From positions 1,860,001 through 1,924,000 of the forward strand of contig CP144169.1 in the NCBI GenBank assembly GCA_039636785.1: 64,000 nucleotides of DNA, written 5' to 3'. Under the pieces are notes generated by a model, which was given only the letters and a program-made list of their open reading frames with translations, was not told where the DNA came from and searched no databases. The DNA comes from Micrococcaceae bacterium Sec5.7 (GTDB lineage Bacteria; Actinomycetota; Actinomycetes; Actinomycetales; Micrococcaceae). Positions within the stretch are counted from its first letter, which is position 1. The number at the start of each line of letters is the position of its first letter. The position numbers were made by a program, and so were the translations under genes. Positions 29,696 to 43,343 of the stretch are shown here, piece by piece.

Positions 29696-30106
29696 TCAGG
29701 CCAGCAGCGACGGCTTCAGCTGCTGCAGACGGCCAAGAAGACCGTTGATGAACGACGGCGACTCATCCGTTGAGAGGGTCTTGGCCAGTGCCACGGCTTC
29801 GCTCACGGCCACGCCGTCAGGAACGTCATCGTTGTAGAGCAGCTCCCAGGTGCCGATCCGCAGGATGATGCGGTCCACTGACGGCATCCGCTCCAGCGTC
29901 CAGCCCTGGGAATACGTCTCCAGGAATTCGTCGATGGCAGCCTGCTGTGAGACCACGCCTTCGACGATCTCGAGAGTGTAGGGGTTGATGATCTGGTCCG
30001 TCTTCTCCCGGCGGGCCCGGAGCACATCAAAGGCCGAAACGGAACGCTGCTCCGCTTCGAAGAGGACGTCAAGGGCCCGGTTACGGGCTTTACCGCGGGC
30101 GCTCAC
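29696..30106 (-). CDS. nusB: Transcription antitermination protein NusB
   Basis: All-helical RNA-binding protein of 136 residues that joins NusE (S10) at boxA to prevent early termination of rRNA transcripts. Recognisable segments are ARNRALDVLFEAEQR at the N-terminus, WTLERMPSVDRIILRIGTWE, and PDGVAVSEAVALAKTLSTDE with SPSFINGLLGRL. Its start overlaps the efp stop by one base, the common efp-nusB pair. Confidence 0.96.
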   Translation of the reverse strand: MSARGKARNRALDVLFEAEQRSVSAFDVLRARREKTDQIINPYTLEIVEGVVSQQAAIDEFLETYSQGWTLERMPSVDRIILRIGTWELLYNDDVPDGVAVSEAVALAKTLSTDESPSFINGLLGRLQQLKPSLLA

Positions 30107-30669
30107 TACTCGCTGACCCGGCCGAGGTAGCTGCCGTCACGGGTATCGACCTTGACCTTGGTGTTGTTCTCAACGAACAGCGGAACCTGGATCTCGTAGC
30201 CGGTTTCCAGCGTTGCCGGCTTGGTGCCGGCGGAGGACCGGTCGCCCTGCAGGCCAGGCTCGGTGTAGGTGATTTCGAGGACAACGCTCGGCGGCAACTC
30301 AATGTAGAGCGGGTTGCCTTCGTGGATGGCGATGTTGACGTTCTGGTTCTCGAGCAGGAAGTTGGTGGCATCGCCCACGGTGGCCCCGGAAACCGTTATC
30401 TGGTCGAAGTCCTGGGTGTCCATAAACACGAAGTCCGCGCCATCCTGGTACAGGTACTGGTAGTCGCGGCGGTCAACCGTTGCAGTTTCGATCTTGAGGC
30501 CGGCGTTGAAGGTCTTGTCGACCACCTTGCCGGACATGACGTTCCGCATCTTGGTACGCACGAACGCGCCACCCTTGCCCGGCTTTACGTGCTGGAACTC
30601 AATGATGTTCCAGAGCTGGCCCTCAAGCTTCAGGACCGTTCCGTTCTTGATGTCGTTTGTGGTTGCCAC
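30106..30669 (-). CDS. efp: Elongation factor P
   Basis: Relieves ribosome stalling at polyproline stretches; 187 residues, three OB-like domains. The tip of domain I reads [12 protein letters not shown], with Lys32 at the position modified in other bacteria. No EpmA/EpmB modification genes are nearby, and actinobacterial EF-P is thought to act with an unmodified Lys. It starts at GTG 30669 with AGAGGA upstream. The 158-base gap before it contains a TAGAAT -10-like box (30777-30782), a direct repeat (CAGATAGAACCAGA / CAGATAGAAACCAGA) and nothing else recognisable. Confidence 0.96.
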   Translation of the reverse strand: MATTNDIKNGTVLKLEGQLWNIIEFQHVKPGKGGAFVRTKMRNVMSGKVVDKTFNAGLKIETATVDRRDYQYLYQDGADFVFMDTQDFDQITVSGATVGDATNFLLENQNVNIAIHEGNPLYIELPPSVVLEITYTEPGLQGDRSSAGTKPATLETGYEIQVPLFVENNTKVKVDTRDGSYLGRVSE

Positions 30670-30827
30670 TGGTATCCTCTGGTTTCTATCTGTCTGGTTC
30701 TATCTGCCAGACGTTCTATGCCAGGCAGGCATGCCAAACGGCCCGCCAGCGCGTGTTTATCAAAAATCCAAGAATCATTCTACCGGTAAAAGCGGTCAGC
30801 TTTCCGTGGGGGCCTGATGCAGGGTCT

Positions 30828-31345
30828 TCAGGAAGCCAGATCAAGCACGTTGCGGGCACGCTGCAGGGCCACCGTGGACGAATAGATCAATGCCGCATCC
30901 GCCGACCCGGCCACCCTCAGATCCAGGGCGCGGGCGAACGATTCCACGGCCGCAGACGCATGCCCTGCGGCGTAGTGGGTTCTGCCCAGGAACTGATGGA
31001 CCAGAGCCTCGTTGGGGGTGCCCTGCACTTCCGTAAGCAGCTGGCGGAAGAGCTCCACCGCGAGGTCGAGGCGGTGGGAAACACGGAGCACCTCGGCTTC
31101 AAAGGCGCGGAGCCGGAACGATTCCGGATCCTTGTATCTCTCCTCGGCGAGCAGCTCCGCGGCCTCCGCCGCGTGGCCTTCGACCAGGAGAACAAAGATC
31201 CGGTCCGCCGGGTCCGTGGACCGCTCCAGCGCCGTCCGGCACAATTCTTCATTAACGATCCGGGGCAGCAGGGTATCCGGGCTGATCCTGACCCCGGGGA
31301 ATCCGGCGTCAGGCCACTCGCTGGTTCCGCCCAGAATGTCCTCCA

Positions 31346-31346
<1 letters not shown>
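30828..31346 (-). CDS. TPR-like alpha-helical protein of unknown function
   Basis: 172 residues, soluble, no signal peptide. Helical pairs suggest tetratricopeptide-like repeats: LVEGHAAEAAELLAEERY, HRLDLAVELFRQLLTEVQ, and EALVHQFLGRTHYAAGHASA leading into AVESFARALDLR. It overlaps the aroB stop by one base and precedes efp, a placement I recognise from related genomes. It probably serves protein-protein contacts; no enzymatic motif is seen. Confidence 0.75.
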
Positions 31347-33002
<1,656 letters not shown>

Positions 33003-33003
<1 letters not shown>

Positions 33004-34211
33004 TACAGGCCGATCGAGTCCAGGGAAGCCGGAATGTTGTCCAGGTAGCCCTTGATGTTTCGCGCCGTTTCGGCAACGGAATCGCCGCCGAACTTCTCGG
33101 TGACGGCGTCTGCCAGCACAAGCGCCACCATGGCTTCCGCGACTACGCCGGCGGCAGGGACGGCACAGACGTCGGAGCGCTGGTGGTGGGCCCTCGCGGC
33201 TTCGCCGGTGCTCACGTCGATGGTCCGGAGCGCGCGGGGCACTGTTGCGATCGGCTTCATGGCGGCGCGAACGCGCAGTACATCGCCGATGCTCATGCCA
33301 CCTTCAATGCCGCCTGCCCGGTTGCTGGTGCGGATGATCTTGCCGGCGGCGTCCTTGACGATTTCATCATGCGCGGCCGAGCCCCGGCGGGCTGCCGTGA
33401 GGAAGCCATCGCCGACCTCCACACCCTTGATTGCCTGGATGCCCATAAGGGCAGCAGCCAGCCGCGAATCCAGGCGTCGGTCCCAGTGCACATAACTGCC
33501 GAGACCCGGCGGCAGTCCGTAGGCCAGGACTTCAACCACTCCGCCCAGGGTTTCGCCTTCCTTGTGGGCGGCATCAACCTCGGCAACCATGGCGTCTGAG
33601 GTTTCGCGGTCATAACAGCGCAGGGGATCGGCATCCAGCGCGAGGACATTGGCCGGGACCGGAAGCGGGCGCCCTTCAGGGACAGTGACGCTGGCGATGG
33701 ACACGGTGTGGCTCACCAGTTCTATGCCAAGCTGCTTGAGGAACTGTGACGCCACAGTTCCCATCGCCACACGTGTTGCGGTCTCGCGGGCGCTTGCGCG
33801 CTCAAGGACGGGGCGGGCTTCATCGAAGCCGTACTTCTGCATGCCGGTGAAATCCGCGTGGCCCGGGCGAGGGCGCGTCAACGGGGCGTTGCGGGCCTGG
33901 TCGGCAAGAATCTCCGGGGCAACCGGATCGGCAGACATGATCTGCTCCCATTTGGGCCATTCCGTGTTTCCGACCTGGACGGCAACAGGTCCGCCCTGGG
34001 TGAGTCCGTGCCGGACTCCGCCGAGGATGGTGACAACGTCCTGTTCAAACTTCATCCGGGCGCCACGGCCGTAACCAAGGCGGCGGCGGGCCAAAGAGTC
34101 CGCGATCTGCCCGCTGGTGAGTTCAACACCTGCAGGGACGCCTTCAATAATTCCCATCAGAGCCGGACCATGGGATTCACCGGCAGTCAACCAACGCAAC
34201 ATGGAATCCAT
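33003..34211 (-). CDS. aroC: Chorismate synthase
   Basis: Last common step of the shikimate pathway; needs reduced FMN and converts EPSP to chorismate. It has 402 residues, a little longer than the 360-390 usual for the family. Signatures: [47 protein letters not shown], and the C-terminal [11 protein letters not shown]. It lies 17 bases after aroE. Confidence 0.97.
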
Positions 34212-34228
34212 CCTGCCACGTATGGCTG

Positions 34229-35089
34229 TCAGAACACCCGTCGGGGAGCCCCGACTGCGTCACACATCACATCTATGACACCGGCGTTGACTTCATCGCC
34301 ACGCCCGGTGAAGTAACGCACCTGTTCGACGGCCTGGTACAGCAGCATTTCCAGCCCCGGGACCACGGAACCTCCGCCTTGATGCCAGGCCGCGGCAATA
34401 CGGCTCGGCCACGGATCATAGGCCACATCCAGTAGGACGCCGGAGGTATCCGCCCGCAGTCCGGCCAGCTCCGCGGCCATGCCGTCCGCCGCGCGGGGCG
34501 GAAGAGTGGAAATCACGACGTCGGCGGCGGCCATGGCTGACACAGCTTCAGATATGGGGCGGACGCTGATATCCAGACCCACGCGGGATGCCGCGGCTCG
34601 GGCTTGCGCTGCGCGGCTGACATCGCGGACAAAGACATCCACGTGCTTGGCGCCGAGATCCATCAGCGCCGCTACTGCCGCTGCCGCCGTACCACCGCCA
34701 CCCAGAATCACGGCGGCCGGCGCCTTGACCGCACCGGCGTTGAGGACGGCGTTGACAATGCCTGCGACGTCGGTGTTGTAGCCGATCCTGCGGATTGACT
34801 CCCCCGTGCCTTCAAATACCACCGTGTTGACGACGCCCAGGACGCCGGCCACCCCGCGGACTTCGTCCACTTCAGGAACCATGGCCGTTTTCAACGGCAT
34901 GGTGACAGAGAGTCCGCACCAGCCTTCCTGGGACCGTACGGCCTCCATAAAGGCCGGCAGGGTGTCTTCCGTGACATCAATGGCTGTGTAGCCGATCTCC
35001 AGGCCGAGCCGCGCGTAGGCAGCCAGGTGGAGAGCCGGGGATTTGGAGTGACTGATCGGATGTCCTAGGACAGCGGCCCGGAGGCTCAT
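34229..35089 (-). CDS. aroE: Shikimate dehydrogenase
   Basis: NADPH-dependent reduction of 3-dehydroshikimate to shikimate; 286 residues. The substrate-binding [15 protein letters not shown] and the VTMPLKTAM Lys are present, with the nucleotide fold at [23 protein letters not shown] 35089 overlaps the mltG stop as ATGA; an upstream TTG 35095 is in frame but less likely. The basic patch of NADP-specific AroE is not obvious after the Gly-rich loop ([17 protein letters not shown]). Confidence 0.95.
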   Translation of the reverse strand: MSLRAAVLGHPISHSKSPALHLAAYARLGLEIGYTAIDVTEDTLPAFMEAVRSQEGWCGLSVTMPLKTAMVPEVDEVRGVAGVLGVVNTVVFEGTGESIRRIGYNTDVAGIVNAVLNAGAVKAPAAVILGGGGTAAAAVAALMDLGAKHVDVFVRDVSRAAQARAAASRVGLDISVRPISEAVSAMAAADVVISTLPPRAADGMAAELAGLRADTSGVLLDVAYDPWPSRIAAAWHQGGGSVVPGLEMLLYQAVEQVRYFTGRGDEVNAGVIDVMCDAVGAPRRVF

Positions 35090-36858
35090 ACGCAACGGCC
35101 TGCGTGGGCGTCACACCAGGAGTTGTACTGGGCAACATAGACGTTATGTTGCGCCAGAGTCTTCGAAAACTTGGTCTCTTTGGTATCAAGGTTGATGGTC
35201 ACCCAGTACAGGTAGTCATTGGCCTTGGGCTTCGCGGCAGCGTCTATTGCCGTCTTGCCGGGCGAGCCGATGGGGCCAACCGGCAGCCCGGTGTTCGCAT
35301 ACGTGTTGTAGGGATTGGACTTGTCAGCCTTCTCGTTTTCATCGATGTGGAAGCTTTTTCTGCCCAGACCGTACGTGACAGTGGCATCCGATTGAATCAG
35401 GCCGTTCGTCTCGGTGTTCTTGGGCTTGAGCCGGTTATAGATGGCGCCGGCAACATCACCGTATTCGGCCTGGCCGCCTTCCGCCTGGACAATACTGGCG
35501 ACAATAATGGCGTCGTACCGCTTGGCGGGCTCCGTGATGCCCTGCGCCTTGAGTTCGTCCAGTGTGACCTTCACAAGGGCCTGGAGGATGTCCTTGGCAG
35601 CTGTACCCAGCGGGAACCTGTATTCGCCGGGGGCCAGGAATCCCTCAAGATTCTTCGCTTTGGCGGGAACACCGAACTGTGAGGCCGAGTCGCTGAGCGC
35701 TTTCAGCTCCGCAACGGGGATCCCTGAGCCTTCGGAAATGGCCTCCAGCGACTCGGTGATTCTCAGCCCTGCGTTGAGGGCGAAATACATGACCTTGCCC
35801 TTTTCCTGGCCGAGCAGCACCGCCACCGCGTCGGAATTCTTCATCTCCTGGCGGAAGGTGTAGTCACCGGGCGCCAGGGTTCCGCCGGCGGTGGCGAATG
35901 CCTCCGCGAAGGTGTCGGCGTTCGCGATGACTTTCTCGGTTTCCAGTTTGGTGGCGATTGATCTGGGGCCTTCGCCCGTCAGCACTGATATGTGAACCTG
36001 GCCTGTTCCCGGGCCCGGAAAGTCCGTCAGCCTGTCCATCCCAAGCAGCGGTTTGAGGAACTGGGCACCGACGGCGATGGCGGCAACAAATACGGTCAGC
36101 GTAATAAGGAGCGCCACGAAGCGCCGCCGCCGCCGGACCTTTTTCGATGGAGCGGAGAACAGCTCCACGGCAGGGGTGCTGCCAAGCAGGGAGTGCTCAT
36201 GCGCTGGTTCAGCCTCGTGGTACCCAGGGTGATCGTCGTACAGCGCGTAGGCGTGCTCCGCATGGTGGCCGGCGTACTCGCCGTCTCCGGTGCCTTCGTG
36301 GTGGACATCTTCCGGGTGGACGGCTTCGTGGTGGACGGCTTCGTGGTGGACGGCTTCGTGCTGCACATCCTCCGGGTGGACGGCTTCGTGCTGCACATCT
36401 TCCGGGTGGACGGCTTCGTGGTGGACGGCTTCGTGCTGCACATCTTCCGGGTGGACGGCTTCGTGGTGGACATCCTCCGGGTGGACGGCTTCGTGCTGCA
36501 CGTCCTCGGCAACGACAAGCTCATCGTGGGCATCCTCGCGGTGCGCATCCTCCGGAGGTTCCACATAAGGGTCGGGTTCCGGGTTCGGGTGATCCGGGAC
36601 GCCTGGATCCTGAACCGAATCGCTGTGTTCAGGTGCCGGCATCTGGACGGTTGGCGGAACCACGGGCGCAGCGGGAACCGCCGGTGTGTGTGCCGGCGCG
36701 GGAATGTCCTGACCTGTCTGGTATGCCTGTTCAGGGATGACGCTGTTGCTTCCTGTGCCCTGGGACTTCTCCCGGGCCCGGAGTTCCCTGCGTGTCAGCG
36801 GGCGTCCAGCGCCGTTGTCTGCGCTGCCGGAGGAGTCGTCGCTATTGACCGGGCTCAC
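35086..36858 (-). CDS. mltG: Endolytic murein transglycosylase MltG (YceG) with a tandem-repeat cytoplasmic domain
   Basis: Cuts nascent peptidoglycan glycan strands and sets their length. It has 590 residues, well above the roughly 340-400 of typical MltG. The extra length is an acidic, Pro/His/Glu-rich cytoplasmic N-terminus (1-245) holding 14 copies of a pentapeptide repeat (V-[HQ]-[HP]-E-[AD], residues 120-189). A basic patch and membrane helix (about 247-268) follow, then a LysM-like/YceG domain outside the membrane with the catalytic Glu460 in VASIVQAEGGQ. Two Cys in the C-terminal WCDAHAGRC could form a disulfide. GTG 36858 overlaps the ruvX stop (GTGA). It lies between ruvX and aroE as in other actinobacteria. 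Confidence 0.93.
   Translation of the reverse strand: MSPVNSDDSSGSADNGAGRPLTRRELRAREKSQGTGSNSVIPEQAYQTGQDIPAPAHTPAVPAAPVVPPTVQMPAPEHSDSVQDPGVPDHPNPEPDPYVEPPEDAHREDAHDELVVAEDVQHEAVHPEDVHHEAVHPEDVQHEAVHHEAVHPEDVQHEAVHPEDVQHEAVHHEAVHHEAVHPEDVHHEGTGDGEYAGHHAEHAYALYDDHPGYHEAEPAHEHSLLGSTPAVELFSAPSKKVRRRRRFVALLITLTVFVAAIAVGAQFLKPLLGMDRLTDFPGPGTGQVHISVLTGEGPRSIATKLETEKVIANADTFAEAFATAGGTLAPGDYTFRQEMKNSDAVAVLLGQEKGKVMYFALNAGLRITESLEAISEGSGIPVAELKALSDSASQFGVPAKAKNLEGFLAPGEYRFPLGTAAKDILQALVKVTLDELKAQGITEPAKRYDAIIVASIVQAEGGQAEYGDVAGAIYNRLKPKNTETNGLIQSDATVTYGLGRKSFHIDENEKADKSNPYNTYANTGLPVGPIGSPGKTAIDAAAKPKANDYLYWVTINLDTKETKFSKTLAQHNVYVAQYNSWCDAHAGRCV
36292..36501 (-). repeat. 15-bp tandem repeat inside mltG (14 units)
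   Basis: 210 bases made of fourteen 15-bp units encoding VHHEA, VHPED or VQHEA pentapeptides; the units differ mostly in the second to fifth codons. In-frame 15-bp gains or losses would not disrupt the gene, so copy number is likely variable between strains. Confidence 0.92.
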
Positions 36859-37454
36859 TGTAGCCTTCCATCTTCTGAGGATCGAGTCGCGTCTCCCGGA
36901 ATGGACTGCACAGGAATAACCGCTGCAGGCTCTCCGGAATGCCCCGGCTGGGAAACCACGTCAACGCGGCGTCCTACATCCGTTCCCCTGGCTTTTTGCA
37001 TGTCTATGGCGTGCTGCAGTATTCCCGCAGCCGCAACCTGATCCACTACTTTACGGTGGTTTCTGCTGCTCATGCCAGCCTCGTGGAGGTTCCGGTGCGC
37101 CGTGACGCTGCTCAGCCGCTCGTCAACCAGATTCACCGGAACGTCTGAACCGCGGCGTGCAAGTTCCAGGACCAGCAGTTCTGCATATTCGCTGGCCATT
37201 CGGGCGGAGGCGTGCTCTTCGCCCTTCATGGTCCGCGGAAGGCCTACAATGATCTGCGCCGCCCCGAGTTCCTGAGCAAGAGCTACAATAACCCGGATGT
37301 CCGAATTCTTCTTAGGATTCCGGTCCAGGGTTTTAAAAGGCGTTGCCAGGATGGAGTCGCGGTCGCAGATGGCCACTCCCACCCGGACGGTGCCCACGTC
37401 CACCCCCAGTTTGATGCCCTGGGGGTAGACGGCGGGCGCAGAGGAACTGTTCAT
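36855..37454 (-). CDS. ruvX: RuvX/YqgF family Holliday junction resolvase-like nuclease
   Basis: RNase H-like putative resolvase, also linked to 16S rRNA 5'-end maturation. It has 199 residues. The catalytic Asp is in GIKLGVDVGTVRVGVAICD, followed by IIVGLPRTMKGEE and the C-terminal VNLVDERLSSVTAHR. The last 40 residues are a variable tail. ATG 37454 begins 7 bases after the alaS stop; the frame extends into alaS but without a valid start. Confidence 0.94.
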   Translation of the reverse strand: MNSSSAPAVYPQGIKLGVDVGTVRVGVAICDRDSILATPFKTLDRNPKKNSDIRVIVALAQELGAAQIIVGLPRTMKGEEHASARMASEYAELLVLELARRGSDVPVNLVDERLSSVTAHRNLHEAGMSSRNHRKVVDQVAAAGILQHAIDMQKARGTDVGRRVDVVSQPGHSGEPAAVIPVQSIPGDATRSSEDGRLQ

Positions 37455-37461
37455 TGGCCGG

Positions 37462-40140
<2,679 letters not shown>

Positions 40141-40279
40141 AACCTGATTACATACCCTTCTTGGTTCACGGCGTTCAATGCGCGTGACAGTTTAATTCCT
40201 GCGGGATTGATTCCTGTGTGGCCGATCCCGGCGGGAGTACCGGCAGGTGCAGATACTCCGCAGGTTAATTCTCTCCCGG

Positions 40280-40510
40280 CTAGCGCCGGGCAACGTCCTG
40301 GGAGTCGATTCCGAGGGCGGCACGCAGATCGGTTTCCCGCTCCTGCATGCCATCGCGTACGGCACCGGCGAAGTCGTAGATGCCGTCGGCCAGCCGGCCC
40401 ACTGCACGGTTCAGGCCTTCCGGGCCCAGATTCGACTTCGCCTCGGTGATCTTGCGGAAGGCGATGACGCCGATGGCGACGCCGATTCCCATCCAGACAA
40501 TTCGTTTCAT
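40280..40510 (-). CDS. Small membrane-anchored protein upstream of alaS (DUF6167-like)
   Basis: 76 residues with one N-terminal hydrophobic helix (IVWMGIGVAIGVIAF) and an amphipathic cytoplasmic part (GPEGLNRAVGRLADGIYDFA and onward). GGAG lies 7 bases before ATG 40510. It sits between the DUF948 protein and alaS, a position where such small proteins are common in actinobacteria. Function unknown. The 139 bases between it and alaS hold no recognisable element. Confidence 0.75.
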   Translation of the reverse strand: MKRIVWMGIGVAIGVIAFRKITEAKSNLGPEGLNRAVGRLADGIYDFAGAVRDGMQERETDLRAALGIDSQDVARR

Positions 40511-40529
40511 ATCAGTTCTCCGGCGGGGT

Positions 40530-40904
40530 TCAGCGGCTGCGGCGGCCGGCGGCGGGCTTTTTGCGGGCGGCGAAAGCGGAGCGGACGCCATAGCTGAATG
40601 CTGCCACCTTGATCAGGGGCGAGCCTACGGTGGCGGCCACGAGTGAGGACAGCGCCGAAATATTGGCGGAAGCGTCCGAGACGTTGGAGGCGATTCCATC
40701 CACTTTTTTCAGCTGCTGGTTGGTGGTGGAAACCGTAGCTGTGACTTCGTCCATCAGCGGGGCGGCGCCGTCGCTGATTGAACGGATAGAGGTCCGGACT
40801 TCATCAAAGACGCGTCCGAGTTTCAGAATCGGCACAGCCATCAGCATCACCAGGAGGGCAAACACTCCGGCTGCGATCAGGCCGGCAATATCGCCACCAG
40901 ACAT
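40530..40904 (-). CDS. DUF948 domain-containing membrane protein
   Basis: 124 residues. An N-terminal membrane helix (IAGLIAAGVFALLVMLMAVPIL) is followed by a long amphipathic region with a regular Ser/Thr/Val pattern (VRTSIRSISDGAAPLMDEVT, VSTTNQQLKKVDGIASNVSD) typical of DUF948 coiled coils, and a basic C-terminus (RKKPAAGRRSR). AAGGAG precedes ATG 40904. It overlaps no neighbour but lies 19 bases from the next small protein. The family occurs in general-stress and cell-envelope contexts; the role here is unknown. Confidence 0.83.
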   Translation of the reverse strand: MSGGDIAGLIAAGVFALLVMLMAVPILKLGRVFDEVRTSIRSISDGAAPLMDEVTATVSTTNQQLKKVDGIASNVSDASANISALSSLVAATVGSPLIKVAAFSYGVRSAFAARKKPAAGRRSR

Positions 40905-40999
40905 AGACGTTCATCTCCTTGAAACTCAGTGGAACAGTATCTTCCCGTGGCCACAATGTTCCTGCCGCCTGCGGTTCTCCCCCAAGTACCTTACATACA

Positions 41000-41031
41000 A
41001 AGAAGCCCGTGGCGCTTGCCACGGGCTTCTT
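41000..41031 (-). terminator. Rho-independent terminator of rpsD
   Basis: A perfect 14-bp stem (AAGAAGCCCGTGGC/GCCACGGGCTTCTT) with a 4-base loop is followed on the minus strand by TTTGTATG. It begins about 20 bases after the rpsD stop. Confidence 0.88.
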
Positions 41032-41050
41032 CGGATACGCTGCTGAAAAT

Positions 41051-41677
41051 TTAGCGTGCGTAGAATTCGACGACGAGCTGCTCTTCGCAGGTTACGGGAA
41101 CCTCAGAGCGCTTCGGGCGACGGACCAGGCGGGCCTGCAGGGCGTCAAGCTTGACGTCCAGGTAGGCCGGAACCATCGGCAGGACGTCGCGGTGTGCGCC
41201 GGCTGCTGCAACCTGAAGCGGAACCATGGTTTCGCTGCGGCTGTGGACGTGGACCAACTGGCCTTCGGCGACGCGGAAGGACGGCCGGTCAACGCGGATG
41301 CCATCAACCAGGATGTGGCGGTGCACAACCAGCTGGCGGGCCTGGGCGATGGTGCGGGCGAAGCCTGCACGCAGCACAAGGGCGTCAAGACGCATCTCGA
41401 GCAGTTCGATCAGGTTCTCGCCGGTCAGGCCCTTGGTGCGGCGTGCTTCTTCGAATGCACGGGTCATCTGGGCTTCGCGGATGCCGTACTGGGCGCGCAG
41501 GCGCTGCTTTTCGCGCAGACGTACGGCGTAGTCGGAGTCCTGCTTCTTGCGGGCACGGCCATGCTCACCGGGGCCGTACGGACGGCGCTCCATGTACTTG
41601 GCGGCCTTGGGGGTCAGAGCGATGCCGAGTGCACGCGAGAGGCGTGCTGTACGGCGAGCACGAGTGTTGTTAGCCAC
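41051..41677 (-). CDS. rpsD: Small ribosomal subunit protein S4 (uS4)
   Basis: Primary 16S rRNA-binding assembly protein, 208 residues. The start of the conserved part is NTRARRTARLSRALGIALTP. The S4 RNA-binding domain covers about 98-160 (MRLDALVLRAGFARTIAQAR and QLVVHRHILVDGIRVDRPS). The zinc-binding Cys cluster of some S4 proteins is absent, as usual in the C-minus form. It starts with GTG 41677 and GGAAGG upstream. It stands as its own transcript here, away from the alpha operon, as in many Micrococcaceae. Confidence 0.97.
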   Translation of the reverse strand: MANNTRARRTARLSRALGIALTPKAAKYMERRPYGPGEHGRARKKQDSDYAVRLREKQRLRAQYGIREAQMTRAFEEARRTKGLTGENLIELLEMRLDALVLRAGFARTIAQARQLVVHRHILVDGIRVDRPSFRVAEGQLVHVHSRSETMVPLQVAAAGAHRDVLPMVPAYLDVKLDALQARLVRRPKRSEVPVTCEEQLVVEFYAR

Positions 41678-41867
41678 TGGTGTCCTTCCAATATCTGCGG
41701 TGTGTCAGTGTTACTGGCCTCCACGATGGAGAGCATCGGCCAACCGCTGCCTTTTGCTACTGGGCGCAGGGCATAACCCAAGAAAACAGCATCAAGTGCT
41801 GGATTGAGTGGATTGTGCGTCCGTGCCTTGCCAGACAACGAATAATCCTACCACGGTGGGCCTCTGG

Positions 41868-43280
41868 TCAGGTTCCGCGGATGATCCTCCTTAGCCGCTC
41901 CAGCCTGACCGAAATGTCCCGCTCGGCACCGTTGGCCGTGGGTTCGTAGTAGTCGCGGCCCACCAGATCATCCGGCGGGTACTGCTGGGATGCCACCGAG
42001 TGCGGGGCATCATGGGCGTACTTGTAGCCCTGGCCGTGGCCCAGCTGCTTGGATCCCGGATAGTGCGCATCCCGAAGATGCGCAGGGATGCCGTTACCCA
42101 GGCCGGCCCGGACGTCTGCGACGGCTTTGTTGATGCCGAGGTACGCTGCATTGGATTTAGGGGCCGTGGCCAGGTGCACCACGGCTTCGGCCAGCACAAT
42201 GCGGCCTTCGGGCATGCCGATCAGCTGCACGGCCTGGGCCGCTGCCACCGCGGCCTGCAGTGCCGTGGGGTCTGCCATACCAACATCCTCTGCGGCGGAG
42301 ATGACTATCCGCCGGGCCACGAAGCGCGGGTCCTCCCCTGCTTCGAGCATGCGTGCCAGATAGTGCAGGGCTGCGTCCACGTCAGAGCCGCGGATCGATT
42401 TGATGAAGGCGCTTGCGACGTCGTAGTGCTGGTCGCCGGCGCGGTCGTAGCGGACGGCTGCCACATCGAGTGCCCGTTCGGTGTGCCGCAGCTCAACAGT
42501 GACGGGGCCGTCCGCTGCATCGTCGCTGTCCCCGAAGGCCACCCCCGCCGCCGCCTCCAGGGCCGTCAGCGCGCGCCGGGCGTCGCCGCCGGACAGCCTG
42601 ACCAGGTGCGCAAGCGCCCCGGGGCTGAGCTCGATTTTCCCGTTCAGCCCGCGGACATCGGTGAGGGCACGCTGCAGCAGCCCTTCGACGTCGGCGTCCG
42701 TCAGCGGCCGGAGTGTCAGCAGGAGGGACCGCGAAAGCAGCGGCGACACCACGGAGAATGATGGATTCTCGGTGGTTGCTGCCACGAGGACCACCCAGCG
42801 GTTCTCCACCCCCGGAAGCAGCGCGTCCTGCTGCGCCTTATTGAAGCGGTGGATCTCATCCAGGAAGAGAACAGTGGTGGTTTTGTAGAGATCCCGCGCG
42901 GTCAGTGCCTCATCCATGACCCGGCGGACATCCTTGACGCCGGCAGTGATAGCCGAAAGTTCAACGAACTTCCTGCCCGGCCCCCTGGCAATGACATGGG
43001 CCAGCGTCGTTTTGCCTGTTCCCGGCGGCCCCCAGAGAATCAGGGAACTCGGCCCGGCCGGACCGGCGGCGTCCGCCCCGGCGGCCAGCTGCCTCAACGG
43101 CGACCCCTGGCCGAGCAGGTGCTGCTGCCCCACCACGTCGTCCAGCGTGCGCGGTCTCATCCGGACAGCAAGCGGACTGCGCGGCGACGGCACCCCCGCT
43201 GCTCCGGACCGGGCATCCGTCGACGGCCCAGCGTCGCCGTCGTCGTCATTTCCGGGCCCTTGGGCAAAGAGATCATCCAC
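41868..43280 (-). CDS. rarA: Replication-associated recombination protein A (RarA/MgsA)
   Basis: AAA+ ATPase of 470 residues acting at stalled forks with single-strand binding protein. An acidic N-terminus is followed by [18 protein letters not shown], Walker [13 protein letters not shown], Walker [16 protein letters not shown], sensor [12 protein letters not shown], and the C-terminal tetramerisation region ([20 protein letters not shown]). GTG 43280 has no ribosome site, but TAGCCT ends 6 bases before it, so the mRNA is probably leaderless. The gap of 190 bases to rpsD holds a TAGGAT -10-like box for rpsD (41845-41850), inside the rarA end region. Confidence 0.95.
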   Translation of the reverse strand: MDDLFAQGPGNDDDGDAGPSTDARSGAAGVPSPRSPLAVRMRPRTLDDVVGQQHLLGQGSPLRQLAAGADAAGPAGPSSLILWGPPGTGKTTLAHVIARGPGRKFVELSAITAGVKDVRRVMDEALTARDLYKTTTVLFLDEIHRFNKAQQDALLPGVENRWVVLVAATTENPSFSVVSPLLSRSLLLTLRPLTDADVEGLLQRALTDVRGLNGKIELSPGALAHLVRLSGGDARRALTALEAAAGVAFGDSDDAADGPVTVELRHTERALDVAAVRYDRAGDQHYDVASAFIKSIRGSDVDAALHYLARMLEAGEDPRFVARRIVISAAEDVGMADPTALQAAVAAAQAVQLIGMPEGRIVLAEAVVHLATAPKSNAAYLGINKAVADVRAGLGNGIPAHLRDAHYPGSKQLGHGQGYKYAHDAPHSVASQQYPPDDLVGRDYYEPTANGAERDISVRLERLRRIIRGT

Positions 43281-43286
43281 ATAGAT

Positions 43287-43292
43287 AGGCTA
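43287..43292 (-). promoter_or_regulatory. Candidate -10 box of rarA (leaderless)
   Basis: TAGCCT lies 6 bases before GTG 43280. No -35 match is seen at 17 bases, as is frequent for actinobacterial promoters. Confidence 0.45.
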
Positions 43293-43343
43293 CTCATAGT
43301 TTCAACCACTGCCGGTCCGCCGCAGCAACCAAGGGAAGCCCTG

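Noticed and set aside
36292..36501. CRISPR-like direct repeats
   Set aside because: The units are contiguous 15-bp coding repeats with no unique spacers.
35992..37041. 349-codon plus-strand frame across the mltG repeat with a repeated VDGFV pattern
   Set aside because: The repeats are the reverse reading of the MltG pentapeptides; MltG explains the region.
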